A stretch of DNA of 64,000 nucleotides, from NCBI GenBank assembly GCA_900544765.1, contig UQWI01000002.1, positions 124,001 to 188,000 of the forward strand, in the 5' to 3' direction. This document shows positions 41,162 through 49,461 of this stretch, in pieces (within the stretch, counting starts at the first letter, position 1; the number at the start of each line of letters is the position of its first letter). The notes beneath the pieces were generated by a model. That model did not search any database, was not told the origin of the DNA, and saw nothing but the letters and a program-made list of their open reading frames with translations. Made by a program: the position numbers and the translations under genes. The stretch is from an uncultured Eubacteriales bacterium (GTDB lineage: Bacteria; Bacillota; Clostridia; Oscillospirales; Oscillospiraceae).

Positions 41162-42511
41162 TTATATTTCGTGGCCGCTTTCGCGCCAGAGTTCTGCGGA
41201 TTTGACGGCCCACTTTTCGGCCTTGTCGACGCACTTGGCGGTCAGCTCGTCGACGTCCTCGGGAGCCTCGACGTCCGTGCTCTTCGCGCCGGACTCGTGC
41301 ACCATGCCGGCCAGGGCGCCGGGGTTGTCCAGCAGCGGGCAGGGCCGCAGATGGTTGCAGTTGAAGGGCTGGTTTCTGTGGTAGGCCATGAAGAGCGGGG
41401 ACTTGTAGGCCTCGAGGAGCGTCTTTTCGCGGATGTTGCTGTCTGAGTAGTGGATGAAGGCGCAGGGTTCGATGTCGCCTGCGGCGTTGATGTGGCAGTA
41501 GCTCCTGCCGCCCGCGATGCAGCCGCCGACATACTCGCCGTCGTTCCAGAAGTCCATGGTGAAGAGCGGCTTCGTGTGGCGGAACTCGCGTATCTTGCGG
41601 TACATATACGCGCGCTGCTCGGCCGTGACCATCAGCTCCGGCACCGCGTTCTTGCCGATGGGCATATAGGTGAAGAACCACGCGAACTTTGCGCCCTTGG
41701 CTATCATGTCGTCGAAGTACTCGTCGCTGCCGATGACCTCATAGTTCCTGCTGGTGTAGCAGCAGCTTATGCCGAAGGGGAGCTTGTTGCGCTTGAGTAT
41801 CTCCATTGCGCGCACGACGGCGGCGTAGGTGCCGTGGCCGCGGCGGTCGTCGGTGGCCTCCTCGAAGCCCTCGACGCTGATGGCGGGGATGAAGTTCTTC
41901 ACGCGGAGCATTTCCTGCGCGAACTCCTCGTCTATGAGCGTGCCGTTGGTGAAGGCGGAGAACACGCAGTCGTTGTGCGCCTCGCAGAGACGGATGATGT
42001 CCTTCTTGCGCACCATGGGCTCGCCGCCGGTGAAGAGGAACATGTAGGTGCCCATCTCGTTGGCCTGATTGACAATGTCGTCCATTTCCTCGTATGTGAG
42101 GTTGAGCTTGTTGCCGTATTCGGCGGCCCAGCAGCCGGTGCAGTGGAGATTGCAGGCGCTGGTCGGGTCCATGAGTATGGCCCAGGGTACGCTGCAGCCG
42201 TGTTCCTGCCTCACCTTCTCCTGGCGGGCCATGCCGATAAGCGCGCTGTTCACGATGAAATTCTCAAATATTTTCAGGCGCACGCCTTCGTCTATGTCGT
42301 CCCAGAGGGACTTGATGAAGCGTGACCAGTTAGGGTCGTCCAGCACGGCCTTGACGCCGCCTATCTGGCTTGTGAGCACCCCGGAAGTGTCAAACTTCTG
42401 CGCCCAGTCTATGAGCTTGGGTATACACTCCTCGGGTGGCTGCTTCAGCATTTTGAGCGCCTGTTTGACGGCGAAGGCCTGCGCGCTCTCTGCAAATGTC
42501 TTGTTTGCCAT
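41162..42511 (-). CDS. radical SAM protein with SPASM-like C-terminus
   Basis: 449-aa enzyme. An N-terminal helical domain of about 105 residues precedes the radical SAM core, whose cluster motif is CNLHCTGC (in DPTSACNLHCTGCWAAEYG, about residue 120), followed by FLFTGGEPMVRKKDI and AISVEGFEEATD. The C-terminus carries further cysteines typical of a SPASM or twitch domain (GGCIAGGRSYCHINAAGDIEP, then CAF, and FNCNHLRPCPLLDNP). Many such proteins modify peptides or lipids; the substrate is unknown and no small precursor peptide is seen nearby. A perfect palindrome lies about 80 bases upstream, and a MATE gene precedes it on the same strand. Confidence 0.88.
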   Translation of the reverse strand: MANKTFAESAQAFAVKQALKMLKQPPEECIPKLIDWAQKFDTSGVLTSQIGGVKAVLDDPNWSRFIKSLWDDIDEGVRLKIFENFIVNSALIGMARQEKVRQEHGCSVPWAILMDPTSACNLHCTGCWAAEYGNKLNLTYEEMDDIVNQANEMGTYMFLFTGGEPMVRKKDIIRLCEAHNDCVFSAFTNGTLIDEEFAQEMLRVKNFIPAISVEGFEEATDDRRGHGTYAAVVRAMEILKRNKLPFGISCCYTSRNYEVIGSDEYFDDMIAKGAKFAWFFTYMPIGKNAVPELMVTAEQRAYMYRKIREFRHTKPLFTMDFWNDGEYVGGCIAGGRSYCHINAAGDIEPCAFIHYSDSNIREKTLLEAYKSPLFMAYHRNQPFNCNHLRPCPLLDNPGALAGMVHESGAKSTDVEAPEDVDELTAKCVDKAEKWAVKSAELWRESGHEI

Positions 42512-42593
42512 AAATACCTGTCCTTTCCGTGGAGCTTTCCACGTTAAAATCTTACGCTCGAGCCGGGCCGTTTACAACGGTCAAATGTAGCTC

Positions 42594-42637
42594 TTTGTTG
42601 CTATATTTCGCCTTTGCATGCGAAATATAGCAACAAA
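42594..42637. promoter_or_regulatory. perfect 18-bp inverted repeat between MATE and radical SAM genes
   Basis: The arm TTTGTTGCTATATTTCGC (42594-42611) is matched exactly by its reverse complement (42620-42637) across an 8-nt loop. It is AT-rich in a GC-rich region and lacks a T-run on either strand, so it is not an intrinsic terminator; a large operator or regulatory RNA hairpin is more likely. Confidence 0.8.
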
Positions 42638-42663
42638 ATGTTCGACAGGCATTAATATTGTTT

Positions 42664-44010
42664 TTAGGAAATGTTAATTCTGTCGCGGCGAACGGCGCTC
42701 TTCAGCAGCACCATTGCAGCGCACATTGTGATGAGTTCGCTCACCGGCAGGGAGAGCAGGACGCCGGACAGGGCGCGCTCAGCGGGCAGCACGGCCGGCA
42801 GGAGCAGCAGGAGCGCCCCTGAGAGCACGATGCTGCGCAGTATCGACACGATGAGCGAGGCCCGTCCGCGCCTCACCGACTGCAGGTAGTAGGTCGCCGT
42901 GATGTTTATGCCCAGGAAGAGGAACATGGGGAAGTAGAGCCGCACGACCTGCGGCGCAGCGTCGAGGACTTCGGGGGTCGCGGCGACGAAGAGGGCCGTT
43001 ATCTGCCTGGGAAGCAGCTCGCCTATGAGCGTGAAGCACAGGCCCATAACCGCCGAGGTCAGAAGCCCGTAGCGCAGGAATGCGCGCACGCGCTCCGGCG
43101 CTTTTGCGCCGTGGTTGGCGGAGACCAGCGGCTGTATGGCCTGACCCACGCCGCAGAAGATGGCCTGGAACAGGCAGGAAATGGTGCTCACGACGCCGTA
43201 GACGGACAGGGCCTCGAGTGTGCCGTAGCGGTTTATCTGCGCGTTTATCAGCACGTTCAGCACGACGGTGCCGAGGTCGAGCACGCTCGAGCCGAAGCCC
43301 AGAGAGAGTATTTTGCCCAGCGCCTTGCCGAGCACATAGGGCTTCACGATGCGCAGGTGGCAGCGCTTGCTGAAGAAGTGGCTGGACATTATTACGCACT
43401 GCAGCGCCGTACCCGACACGGTGGCGATGGCCGCGCCGGACATGCCCATGTCCATGGGGAAGCACAGGAACCAGTCGCCGAACACGTTAAGCAGTCCGCC
43501 GGATATGACAGCGCCCATGGCGAGGCCGGGCGCTCCGTCGTTCCTGATGAATGCGCTGAGGAAGTTGGGCAGTATGAACAGGGGGAAGAAGCGGATTATC
43601 CAGATGGCGTAGTCCTTGACGTAGGGCAGGGTTTCGTCCGTCGCCCCGAAGAAGCGAAGTATGGGCTCGTTCCAGATGAACAGCGCCGCCCAGCATACAG
43701 CCGTCACGATTGCCGCCAGCAGCAGCGACGCGGTGAAGTAGGCGTCGCCCTGCTCCGTGCGCCCGCGCGCCTTCGCGTTCGTCATAAGGACGCTGCCTCC
43801 GATGCCGCAGAGGATGGCGAGGAAGGTCATCATGCCGAATATCGGGTTTATGGCCGCGATAGCGGCGCTGCCGAGCGGTCCCACGCTCTGGCCCACGGCG
43901 AGAGTGTCTACGAACGAGTATATGCTGACCACGAGCGCGCTGCCTACCGAGGCTGTGAGGTACCTACGGTAGAGCGGGCCTGGGCTGCCTGTGAGAAAGT
44001 CCATTTTCAT
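42664..44010 (-). CDS. MATE family efflux transporter (second paralogue)
   Basis: 448-aa, about twelve membrane helices, two MatE repeats. N-terminus LYRRYLTASVGSALVVSIYS, with VDTLAVGQSVGPLGSAAIAA as the first-repeat signature. The strand order is MATE, palindrome, radical SAM. Its leader repeats the riboswitch core seen before the first MATE gene, implying a shared inducer. GGAGGT precedes the ATG. Confidence 0.88.
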   Translation of the reverse strand: MKMDFLTGSPGPLYRRYLTASVGSALVVSIYSFVDTLAVGQSVGPLGSAAIAAINPIFGMMTFLAILCGIGGSVLMTNAKARGRTEQGDAYFTASLLLAAIVTAVCWAALFIWNEPILRFFGATDETLPYVKDYAIWIIRFFPLFILPNFLSAFIRNDGAPGLAMGAVISGGLLNVFGDWFLCFPMDMGMSGAAIATVSGTALQCVIMSSHFFSKRCHLRIVKPYVLGKALGKILSLGFGSSVLDLGTVVLNVLINAQINRYGTLEALSVYGVVSTISCLFQAIFCGVGQAIQPLVSANHGAKAPERVRAFLRYGLLTSAVMGLCFTLIGELLPRQITALFVAATPEVLDAAPQVVRLYFPMFLFLGINITATYYLQSVRRGRASLIVSILRSIVLSGALLLLLPAVLPAERALSGVLLSLPVSELITMCAAMVLLKSAVRRDRINIS

Positions 44011-44032
44011 CTACCTCCGGGAATTTATATCA

Positions 44033-44170
44033 CAAAACAAACGCCGGACAAGACCGCCGGCGCGCCCGCTTTCAGCGGCAGAGCCCGCGCGGGCTGCTGC
44101 CTCCGGCAAACACGCATATGCGGCATCTTATCCGGCGCACAAACTTCGGTTTGTACATCCTCAGATGAAC
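44033..44170 (-). ncRNA. riboswitch-like leader of the second MATE gene (guanidine-IV-like core)
   Basis: Reading leftward: GAGGAT (44162-44157), a 23-nt P1 hairpin (GTACAAAC-CGAA-GTTTGTGC), then GGATAAGATG (44133-44124). Motif, order and the 23-nt spacing are identical to the leader at 1256-1294 although the P1 sequence differs. Downstream lie several GC hairpins (AGCCCGCGCGGGCT) and a terminator-like stem CGCCGG / CCGGCG (44062-44057 and 44047-44042) followed by TTTGTTTT. The distal architecture differs from the first copy, so the class is less certain. Confidence 0.5.
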
Positions 44171-44177
44171 CTAGAGG

Positions 44178-44206
44178 ATACTATCACATCATTCTTTTAA
44201 AGTCAA
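44178..44206 (-). promoter_or_regulatory. promoter of the second MATE gene
   Basis: Leftward TTGACT (44206-44201), 17-nt spacer, TAGTAT (44183-44178), just inside the end of cobA-hemD. Confidence 0.72.
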
Positions 44207-45654
44207 GCCTCAGCGCTCAGCGCGTCGGCCACAGCCTCGGCGAGAGAGCGGGCGCTGGGCTCGGCGGCGATTGCGACGCGGTTGTCCAGTCCCGTGAGCG
44301 CCCTGGCGGTCGGGTTGCCGAGCGCCGCGAGCAGCGCGCCCTCCGGCAGGGGCGAGCAGCGTTCAAGGGCCGCGCGCGCCCCGGCGGCGCTGGTGAAGGT
44401 GAAGGCGTCCGCGCTCTCAAGCTCCTCGCGTGACGCGGCGTACTCGCCGGGCGCGGCGGTGTAGGCCCGTATATCGCGGACGGAGAACTTCTCGGATAGT
44501 GCCTCGGCGAAAGACTTTTCGCCCTTGTCGGAGCGGTAAATTGCGACGCTCCCGCCCTCGGGCAGCTCTTCAAGCAGCAGCCTGGCCAGGGCGGCGGTGG
44601 TCTGCTCGGCGGGGACGAAGTCCGCGCGCAGGGCACGCCTGCTCAGCGCGGCGGCAGTGGCCTTGCCCACGGCGGCGAGCTTCACCCCCGCCAGGGCGCG
44701 CACATCGCGGCCGGAGCGCTCGAGACGCTCAAAGTACAGCTCTACGCCCACGGAGCTGGTGAACACCAGACAGCCGCAGTCAACCGGCAGGTCGTCGGCC
44801 TCGGGCAGGGGGGATATCTCGAGCTCGCAGGCGGTGAAGCTCTCCGCGCCCAGAGCGCGCAGCTCGCGCGCGAGCTTGGCGTTCATACGGGGCGTGCCGG
44901 TCAGGCCGATGCGCTTGCCGGAGAGCGGCAGGCCGCCGCTTCCCAGGTCCAGCGCGGCGCACTTGCCTACGACAATGACGGCCGGGGCCTCGGCGGACTC
45001 CGCGCGCACGGCTATGTCCGCGAGAGTGCCTCGGATGCAGTAGTCGTGCTTTGAGGACCCGGCGGAGACCACGGCGCAGGGAGTCGCGGCGTCCATGCCG
45101 TGGCTCACCAGGTGTGCGGCAATCTGCGAGAGGCGGCCCAGGCCCATGAGTATCACGATGGTGCCGGGGGCCTTCGCCAGGCTGTCGAAGTACTCCGGCA
45201 GCTCGGTGTCGGAGTCACGGGTGTGCGCAGTGACTACGGTGAAGCCGCGGCTGAGCCCGCGGTGCGTCAGCGGGATACCGGCCAGCGCCGGGACGGCGTA
45301 GGCGCTGCTGACGCCGGGTATCTCCTCGCAGGGGATACCGGCCTCGGCCAGGGCGAGCATTTCCTCGCCGCCCCGTCCGAAGATGTACGGGTCGCCGCCC
45401 TTGAGACGCACAACGCGCTTGCCATCCCGGGCCAGACGGATGAGCTCGGCACAGATTTCATCCTGGCGGGCGGAGTGCTTGCCCGAGCGCTTGCCCATGT
45501 ATATGAGCTCGGCGTGCGAAGCGAGCGCGAGTATGTCCTGGTCTATCAGGTCGTCGTAGACGACGGCGTCGCACTCGGCCAGACGCTCTGAGCCCAGCAC
45601 GGTCAGCAGCCCGGCGGCGCAGCCCGCGCCGACAAGGCTCACAAGGCCCGTCAT
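44203..45654 (-). CDS. cobA-hemD: uroporphyrinogen-III methyltransferase / uroporphyrinogen-III synthase fusion
   Basis: 483-aa fusion. The CobA half (about 1-240) methylates uroporphyrinogen III to precorrin-2: RLKGGDPYIFGRGGEE and GIPLTHRGLSRGFTVVT are plain, but the SAM loop reads VGAGCAAGLLT instead of the common VGAGPGDPxLLT. The HemD half (about 245-483) makes uroporphyrinogen III and starts GKRIGLTGTPRMNAKL. ATG 45654 is preferred over the adjacent TTG because it overlaps the previous stop as ATGA. Together with the next gene it supplies siroheme or cobalamin precursors. Confidence 0.92.
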   Translation of the reverse strand: MTGLVSLVGAGCAAGLLTVLGSERLAECDAVVYDDLIDQDILALASHAELIYMGKRSGKHSARQDEICAELIRLARDGKRVVRLKGGDPYIFGRGGEEMLALAEAGIPCEEIPGVSSAYAVPALAGIPLTHRGLSRGFTVVTAHTRDSDTELPEYFDSLAKAPGTIVILMGLGRLSQIAAHLVSHGMDAATPCAVVSAGSSKHDYCIRGTLADIAVRAESAEAPAVIVVGKCAALDLGSGGLPLSGKRIGLTGTPRMNAKLARELRALGAESFTACELEISPLPEADDLPVDCGCLVFTSSVGVELYFERLERSGRDVRALAGVKLAAVGKATAAALSRRALRADFVPAEQTTAALARLLLEELPEGGSVAIYRSDKGEKSFAEALSEKFSVRDIRAYTAAPGEYAASREELESADAFTFTSAAGARAALERCSPLPEGALLAALGNPTARALTGLDNRVAIAAEPSARSLAEAVADALSAEA

Positions 45655-46274
45655 CAATCATCCCTCCCCAGCTCAGGGACTATGGACAGCACCGTGTCCT
45701 CATCCGGCTCGCCTCCCGCGTCTATGCAGGCGTTGAAGAGGAAGGCGAATATCCTCGCGCGGCGTCGCTGCTCGGGTACGGCGGCGATTATGCGCGGGCG
45801 TATCTCCGCCATGAAGTCGAGTATCTCCTCGAGGCCGTCGGGAAGGCTGTCCTCAAACTGCTGCCTGAAGTATGCGCTGGCCGTGGGGCTGGCCCCGCCT
45901 GTGCAGAAGCCCGCGCTGAGCCTGCCGCGCATGGCGAGGGAGGGGAAGATGAAGGAGCAGTTGTCCGGGTCGTCGACGCAGTTGAAGGGTATGTGCCTCT
46001 CTGCGCAGAGGGCGGCGGCGTGCTCGTTGAGCGCGCGGTCGTCGGTAGCGGCGATGACCATGTCGCGGCCCTCGACGTCGGCGTCGTCAAAGGGGCGGAA
46101 GAGCAGCTTCACGCCCTCAAGCGAGATAAACTGCGGCTGGAAGCGCGAGGAGACCGCCGTTATCACGGCGCCGTAGGGCAGAAGCTTTTCGCACTTGCGA
46201 AGGGCGACGCTGCCGCCGCCGATAATTAGAACGTTCTTGCCGGAAAGTTCAACAAACATGGGAAACAGGGCCAT
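45654..46274 (-). CDS. precorrin-2 dehydrogenase / sirohydrochlorin ferrochelatase domain protein
   Basis: 206-aa CysG N-terminal/Met8-type enzyme. NAD-binding VLIIGGGSVALRKCEKLL, the mid-domain ATDDRALNEHAA, and FPSLAMRGRLSAGFCTGGASPTAS are the family signatures. It oxidises precorrin-2 to sirohydrochlorin and may insert iron to give siroheme. It overlaps cobA-hemD by one codon offset (ATGA) and follows the ABC ATPase by 9 nt. Confidence 0.92.
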   Translation of the reverse strand: MALFPMFVELSGKNVLIIGGGSVALRKCEKLLPYGAVITAVSSRFQPQFISLEGVKLLFRPFDDADVEGRDMVIAATDDRALNEHAAALCAERHIPFNCVDDPDNCSFIFPSLAMRGRLSAGFCTGGASPTASAYFRQQFEDSLPDGLEEILDFMAEIRPRIIAAVPEQRRRARIFAFLFNACIDAGGEPDEDTVLSIVPELGRDD

Positions 46275-46283
46275 AATTTCACC

Positions 46284-47039
46284 TCATGCGTAATAATATT
46301 GCCAGCCGTCGGGCGTCATCGTCCGACGTATTGCCACGCCCATGGCCTCGCCGAGGGCGCCGCTTTCATATACCTCCTCGCCGCTGCCGAAGCCGAGCAG
46401 CTCTCCTGAGCGCATGACCGCCACGGCGTCCGCGCGCTTGAGCGCGAGCGTCAGGTCGTGCAGCACGAGTACGACGGCGCGTCCCTCTTCGGCCAGGGAA
46501 CGGGCGGTGTCCATTACGGCCAGCTGGTGCGGTATGTCGAGGAAGGCGGTGGGCTCGTCCATCAGGACGCTGGTAGTCTCCTGCGCGAGCGCCATGGCCA
46601 GGTACGCGCGCTGGCGCTGCCCGCCGGAGAGCTCGGGCAGGCTCTTGTCGGCTATGGACAGAGCGTCGGCGCGCTCGAGCGCGCGCTCTGCCGCCTCGTA
46701 GTCTGTCTTGGCGTAGCGCCTCGGGTAGCTGAGATAGGGGAAGCGGCCGTGCAGGGCCATGCGCCGCACGGTGATGCTCGGCACGCCGTGGTCCTGCGGC
46801 ATATATGCCGCGCGCTGCGCTATCTCGCGCCGAGTGAGCGTGCTGAGCTCGTCGCCGTCTATATACACCTCGCCGCCTGTTGTCGGTATCATGCCGAGCG
46901 CCGCCTTGAGCAGCGTGCTCTTGCCGCAGCCGTTCGGGCCGCAGATGACCGTGACCTTGCCGGGGGCGAAGGTGAGGTCGATGCCGCGCAGTATCTCGGC
47001 GCCGTGATAACCCGCGCGCAGCCCTTTGAGTTCTATCAT
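46284..47039 (-). CDS. FecE/BtuD-type ABC transporter ATP-binding protein
   Basis: 251-aa ATPase. Walker A GPNGCGKST, Q-loop YMPQDHGVPSITV, signature LSGGQRQRAYLAMAL, Walker B VLMDEPTAFLD, switch His VLHDL. It belongs to the iron-siderophore/heme/cobalamin class of importers. It overlaps the permease by 4 nt. Confidence 0.92.
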   Translation of the reverse strand: MIELKGLRAGYHGAEILRGIDLTFAPGKVTVICGPNGCGKSTLLKAALGMIPTTGGEVYIDGDELSTLTRREIAQRAAYMPQDHGVPSITVRRMALHGRFPYLSYPRRYAKTDYEAAERALERADALSIADKSLPELSGGQRQRAYLAMALAQETTSVLMDEPTAFLDIPHQLAVMDTARSLAEEGRAVVLVLHDLTLALKRADAVAVMRSGELLGFGSGEEVYESGALGEAMGVAIRRTMTPDGWQYYYA

Positions 47040-48052
47040 GTGATGCGCCCCTTTCTCTGCCGCAGCAGCAGCCAGATGAAGAAGGGGCCGCCGATGAAGG
47101 CCAGGGTTATGCCTACAGGCAGCTCGTACGGGGCGAAGAGCAGCCGCGAGGCCAGGTCGCAGACGAGCAGCAGGGCCGCGCCGCCGAGCGCGCTCGCGGG
47201 CAGCAGATACCGCGCCTCGTCGCCGGTGAAGCGCCGGATTATGTGCGGCGCTATGAGCCCGATGAAGCCCAGCAGTCCGGCAAAGCTGACCGCAGCGCCC
47301 GCCAGGGCCGCGCTGATTGCCAGCAGGATAATTCGCGTCTTGCCGACGCGCATACCCAGGCTCTCCGCCGTCTCGCTGCCGAGCATGAGCACGTCCAGCT
47401 CATTCGTGAGAGAAAAGGCGGCGATGAGCGCCGAACCGGTCACAATGGCCGGGGCGGCGAGCCTTGAGAGCGTCAGGTTTTCCAGCGAGCCTATGCGGAA
47501 GTCGGAGTAGGCGTTGAGCGCGTCGGGCGCGAAGGTAACGACCGCGTCCACACCTGCGGAGAGCACGTTGGATATGGCCACGCCCGCGAGAACGAGCGTT
47601 ATCTTGGCCGCGCCGGTGCGCTCGGCTATGAACAGCACCAGCAGCGTCGCGGCCATCGCGCCTATGAACGCGGCGATGGGGACGAGCGCCTGGGAAGTGG
47701 GCGCGACGGCGCAGCAGATGGCCGCCGCGACGCCCGCGCCTGAGTTCACGCCTATGGTTCCGGGGGATGCGAGCGGGTTGGCCAGCACGCTCTGCGTGAG
47801 CGCGCCGCTCACGGCAAGGGCCGCCCCGGCCAGGATACATCCCGCCGTCCTGGGCAGGCGCGCATAGAGCACTATCCTCGCCTCGGCGCTGCCGTCGCTG
47901 CCTGAGAACAGGGCGGCGAGCACGTCCCATGGCGCGACGGACACGGGGCCGAGCGCCATGCTGAGCACGGCCGCGAGCAGGGTCACGGCGCCCAGCACGG
48001 CAAAGAGACGCCAGGGGCGATTACGGATAGAGGATGTCTGCGAGCTTTTCAT
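47036..48052 (-). CDS. FecCD-family ABC permease
   Basis: 338-aa permease with about nine or ten membrane helices. FecCD signatures: LPRTAGCILAGAALAVSGAL, NPLASPGTIGVNSGAGVAAA and FIGLIAPHIIRRFTGDEARY near the C-terminus. It overlaps the binding-protein gene by 32 nt. Confidence 0.92.
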   Translation of the reverse strand: MKSSQTSSIRNRPWRLFAVLGAVTLLAAVLSMALGPVSVAPWDVLAALFSGSDGSAEARIVLYARLPRTAGCILAGAALAVSGALTQSVLANPLASPGTIGVNSGAGVAAAICCAVAPTSQALVPIAAFIGAMAATLLVLFIAERTGAAKITLVLAGVAISNVLSAGVDAVVTFAPDALNAYSDFRIGSLENLTLSRLAAPAIVTGSALIAAFSLTNELDVLMLGSETAESLGMRVGKTRIILLAISAALAGAAVSFAGLLGFIGLIAPHIIRRFTGDEARYLLPASALGGAALLLVCDLASRLLFAPYELPVGITLAFIGGPFFIWLLLRQRKGRIT

Positions 48053-48989
48053 ATGCCTCCCCCCAACGCGCGTTGGGTTTGAGATTGTACAGTTCGTGCT
48101 CGAGCGTGTGGAAGCGCCCGTCCTGAACGGCCTTGAGCTGGCTCCAGGCCGGGTTGGTCAGCAGCGTGCTCTCCAGCGTGGCCATGGCGTCCGTGGGGTC
48201 GCTGCCCTGGAGCACGGCGAAGATGTAGTCCGGCTCTGCCTTGATTATGGCCTCGAGGCTCAAATCCTCAAGCAGGGCGGTGTCCGAGTCCGCCACGTTC
48301 ACGCAGCCGAGCCCGGCGAGCATCTCGCCGAGCACGTTGCCTTCGCTGCCCTTGACCTTGCAGCTCACGCCGGTGGCGCGTATGACAAGCACGGTCGGTG
48401 CGCTGCCGTCGGCGCGGGCCACGGCGGCGTCTATCTCTTTCTGGACGTTGAGGCCGTAAGTGGCGTAGTTTTCCCGGTTCCCGGTGAGCTGGGTGCAGAT
48501 GTCCAGCATGTTCAGATAGTCGTCAAAGCCCTGAATGTCAAAATACGCAACGGGTATACCGGCGGATTCGAGCACGTCCTCCAGCTCGAGGTTAGCGCCT
48601 GTGTTCACGCTTGCCAGTACGAAGTCCGGCTCGGCGGCGAGCAGAGTTTCGAGAGAGGGGGACTTTATCGCGCCGAGATTGGCGACTGTGTCGTCGAGGC
48701 CCAGATCGAAGCTCGTCCAGGCGTCATTTGCCGTGGCGACCAGGCTGTCCTTGCCTCCGGCGAGGCACCACACGTCGGCGAAGGAACCGATAAGGGCGGC
48801 GACGCGCTCGGGCTGCTTGGGAGCCGTGACAGTGCGCCCTAAATCGTCGGTGAAGGTCAGGAGGGAATCCGTGCTCTCCTCCGGAGAGGGAGACGGCGTG
48901 CCGCAGGCTGCAAGCAGCGACATTATTAATATAGTAGAGACGGCGAGCGAAAGCGCGCGCCGGACGCTTTTTCTGGTGAATACCGGCAT
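48021..48989 (-). CDS. FecB/BtuF-type substrate-binding lipoprotein
   Basis: 322-aa type III binding protein. Signal peptide with lipobox LLAAC (Cys about 29). PKQPERVAALIGSFADVWCL begins domain 1; a long helix links the two lobes; EPDFVLASVNTGANLE and KAEPDYIFAVLQG are typical. Ligand may be a ferric chelate, heme or a corrinoid; linkage to siroheme/corrin genes fits iron or cobalamin but does not decide it. First gene of a five-gene operon ending in cobA-hemD. Confidence 0.88.
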   Translation of the reverse strand: MPVFTRKSVRRALSLAVSTILIMSLLAACGTPSPSPEESTDSLLTFTDDLGRTVTAPKQPERVAALIGSFADVWCLAGGKDSLVATANDAWTSFDLGLDDTVANLGAIKSPSLETLLAAEPDFVLASVNTGANLELEDVLESAGIPVAYFDIQGFDDYLNMLDICTQLTGNRENYATYGLNVQKEIDAAVARADGSAPTVLVIRATGVSCKVKGSEGNVLGEMLAGLGCVNVADSDTALLEDLSLEAIIKAEPDYIFAVLQGSDPTDAMATLESTLLTNPAWSQLKAVQDGRFHTLEHELYNLKPNARWGEAYEKLADILYP

Positions 48990-49012
48990 ATCTGCACCCC
49001 TTATGTCTGGTT

Positions 49013-49028
49013 ATAGGTCATTGCCTAT
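49013..49028. promoter_or_regulatory. candidate metal-regulator operator ahead of the Fec-type operon
   Basis: ATAGG-TCATTG-CCTAT is an inverted repeat over the predicted transcription start and -10 of the operon. Its TAGG/CCTA half-sites recall DtxR/IdeR boxes; the match is partial. Confidence 0.4.
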
Positions 49029-49055
49029 TCTAACGCGTTTCAACCCATTAGGCAA
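49027..49055 (-). promoter_or_regulatory. promoter of the Fec-type/siroheme operon
   Basis: Leftward TTGCCT (49055-49050), 17-nt spacer, TAGAAT (49032-49027). Confidence 0.62.
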
Positions 49056-49155
49056 GCACAGTTTCTGGCACCTCAGAGTGCAAAAAGCGCCCGAGGCGGC
49101 GTGAAGCCGCACTCGGGCAGAGAAGAGAAAGAGAGTGGAAAGCAGGGTGTCCCTG

Positions 49156-49430
49156 CACCCACTGTCGCGCACGGGCGCGGGTGCAGAACCGAAGCACACG
49201 CCCGCGCCGGGGAGTGGATGCAGGTGCAGTGTGACCGGCTGTGGAATGCTTCCGCACCCACTGTCGCGCACGGGCGCGGGTGCAGAACCAAAGCACACGC
49301 CCGCGCCGGGGAGCAGGTGCAGGTGCAGTGTGACCGGCTGTGGAATGTTTCCGCACCCACTGTCGCGCACGGACGCAGGTGCAGAACCGAAGCACACGCC
49401 CGCGCCGGGGAGTGGATGCAGGTGGTGGGC
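49156..49430. repeat. 99-nt tandem repeat, almost three copies
   Basis: CACCCACTGTCGCGCACGG starts at 49156, 49255 and 49354, an exact 99-nt period, with few substitutions between copies. Because 99 is a multiple of three, open frames repeating 33 residues arise on both strands; none has a ribosome-binding site. Confidence 0.93.
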
Positions 49431-49461
49431 GTTGGGAACGGTAAAAATCCGGGGGTCGGAG

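Larger units (their letters stand above)
48990..49461. other. intergenic region between the binding-protein gene and asnB
   Basis: This 472-base gap contains the leftward iron/corrinoid promoter and an operator-like repeat (49013-49055), a hairpin GCCCGAG..CTCGGGC near 49087-49117, and the 99-nt tandem repeat. Bases 49431-49461 show nothing. Confidence 0.7.

Noticed and set aside
42594..42637. Terminator of the MATE gene
   Set aside because: The stem is AT-rich and perfect but has no T-run on either strand, so a regulatory palindrome is the better reading.
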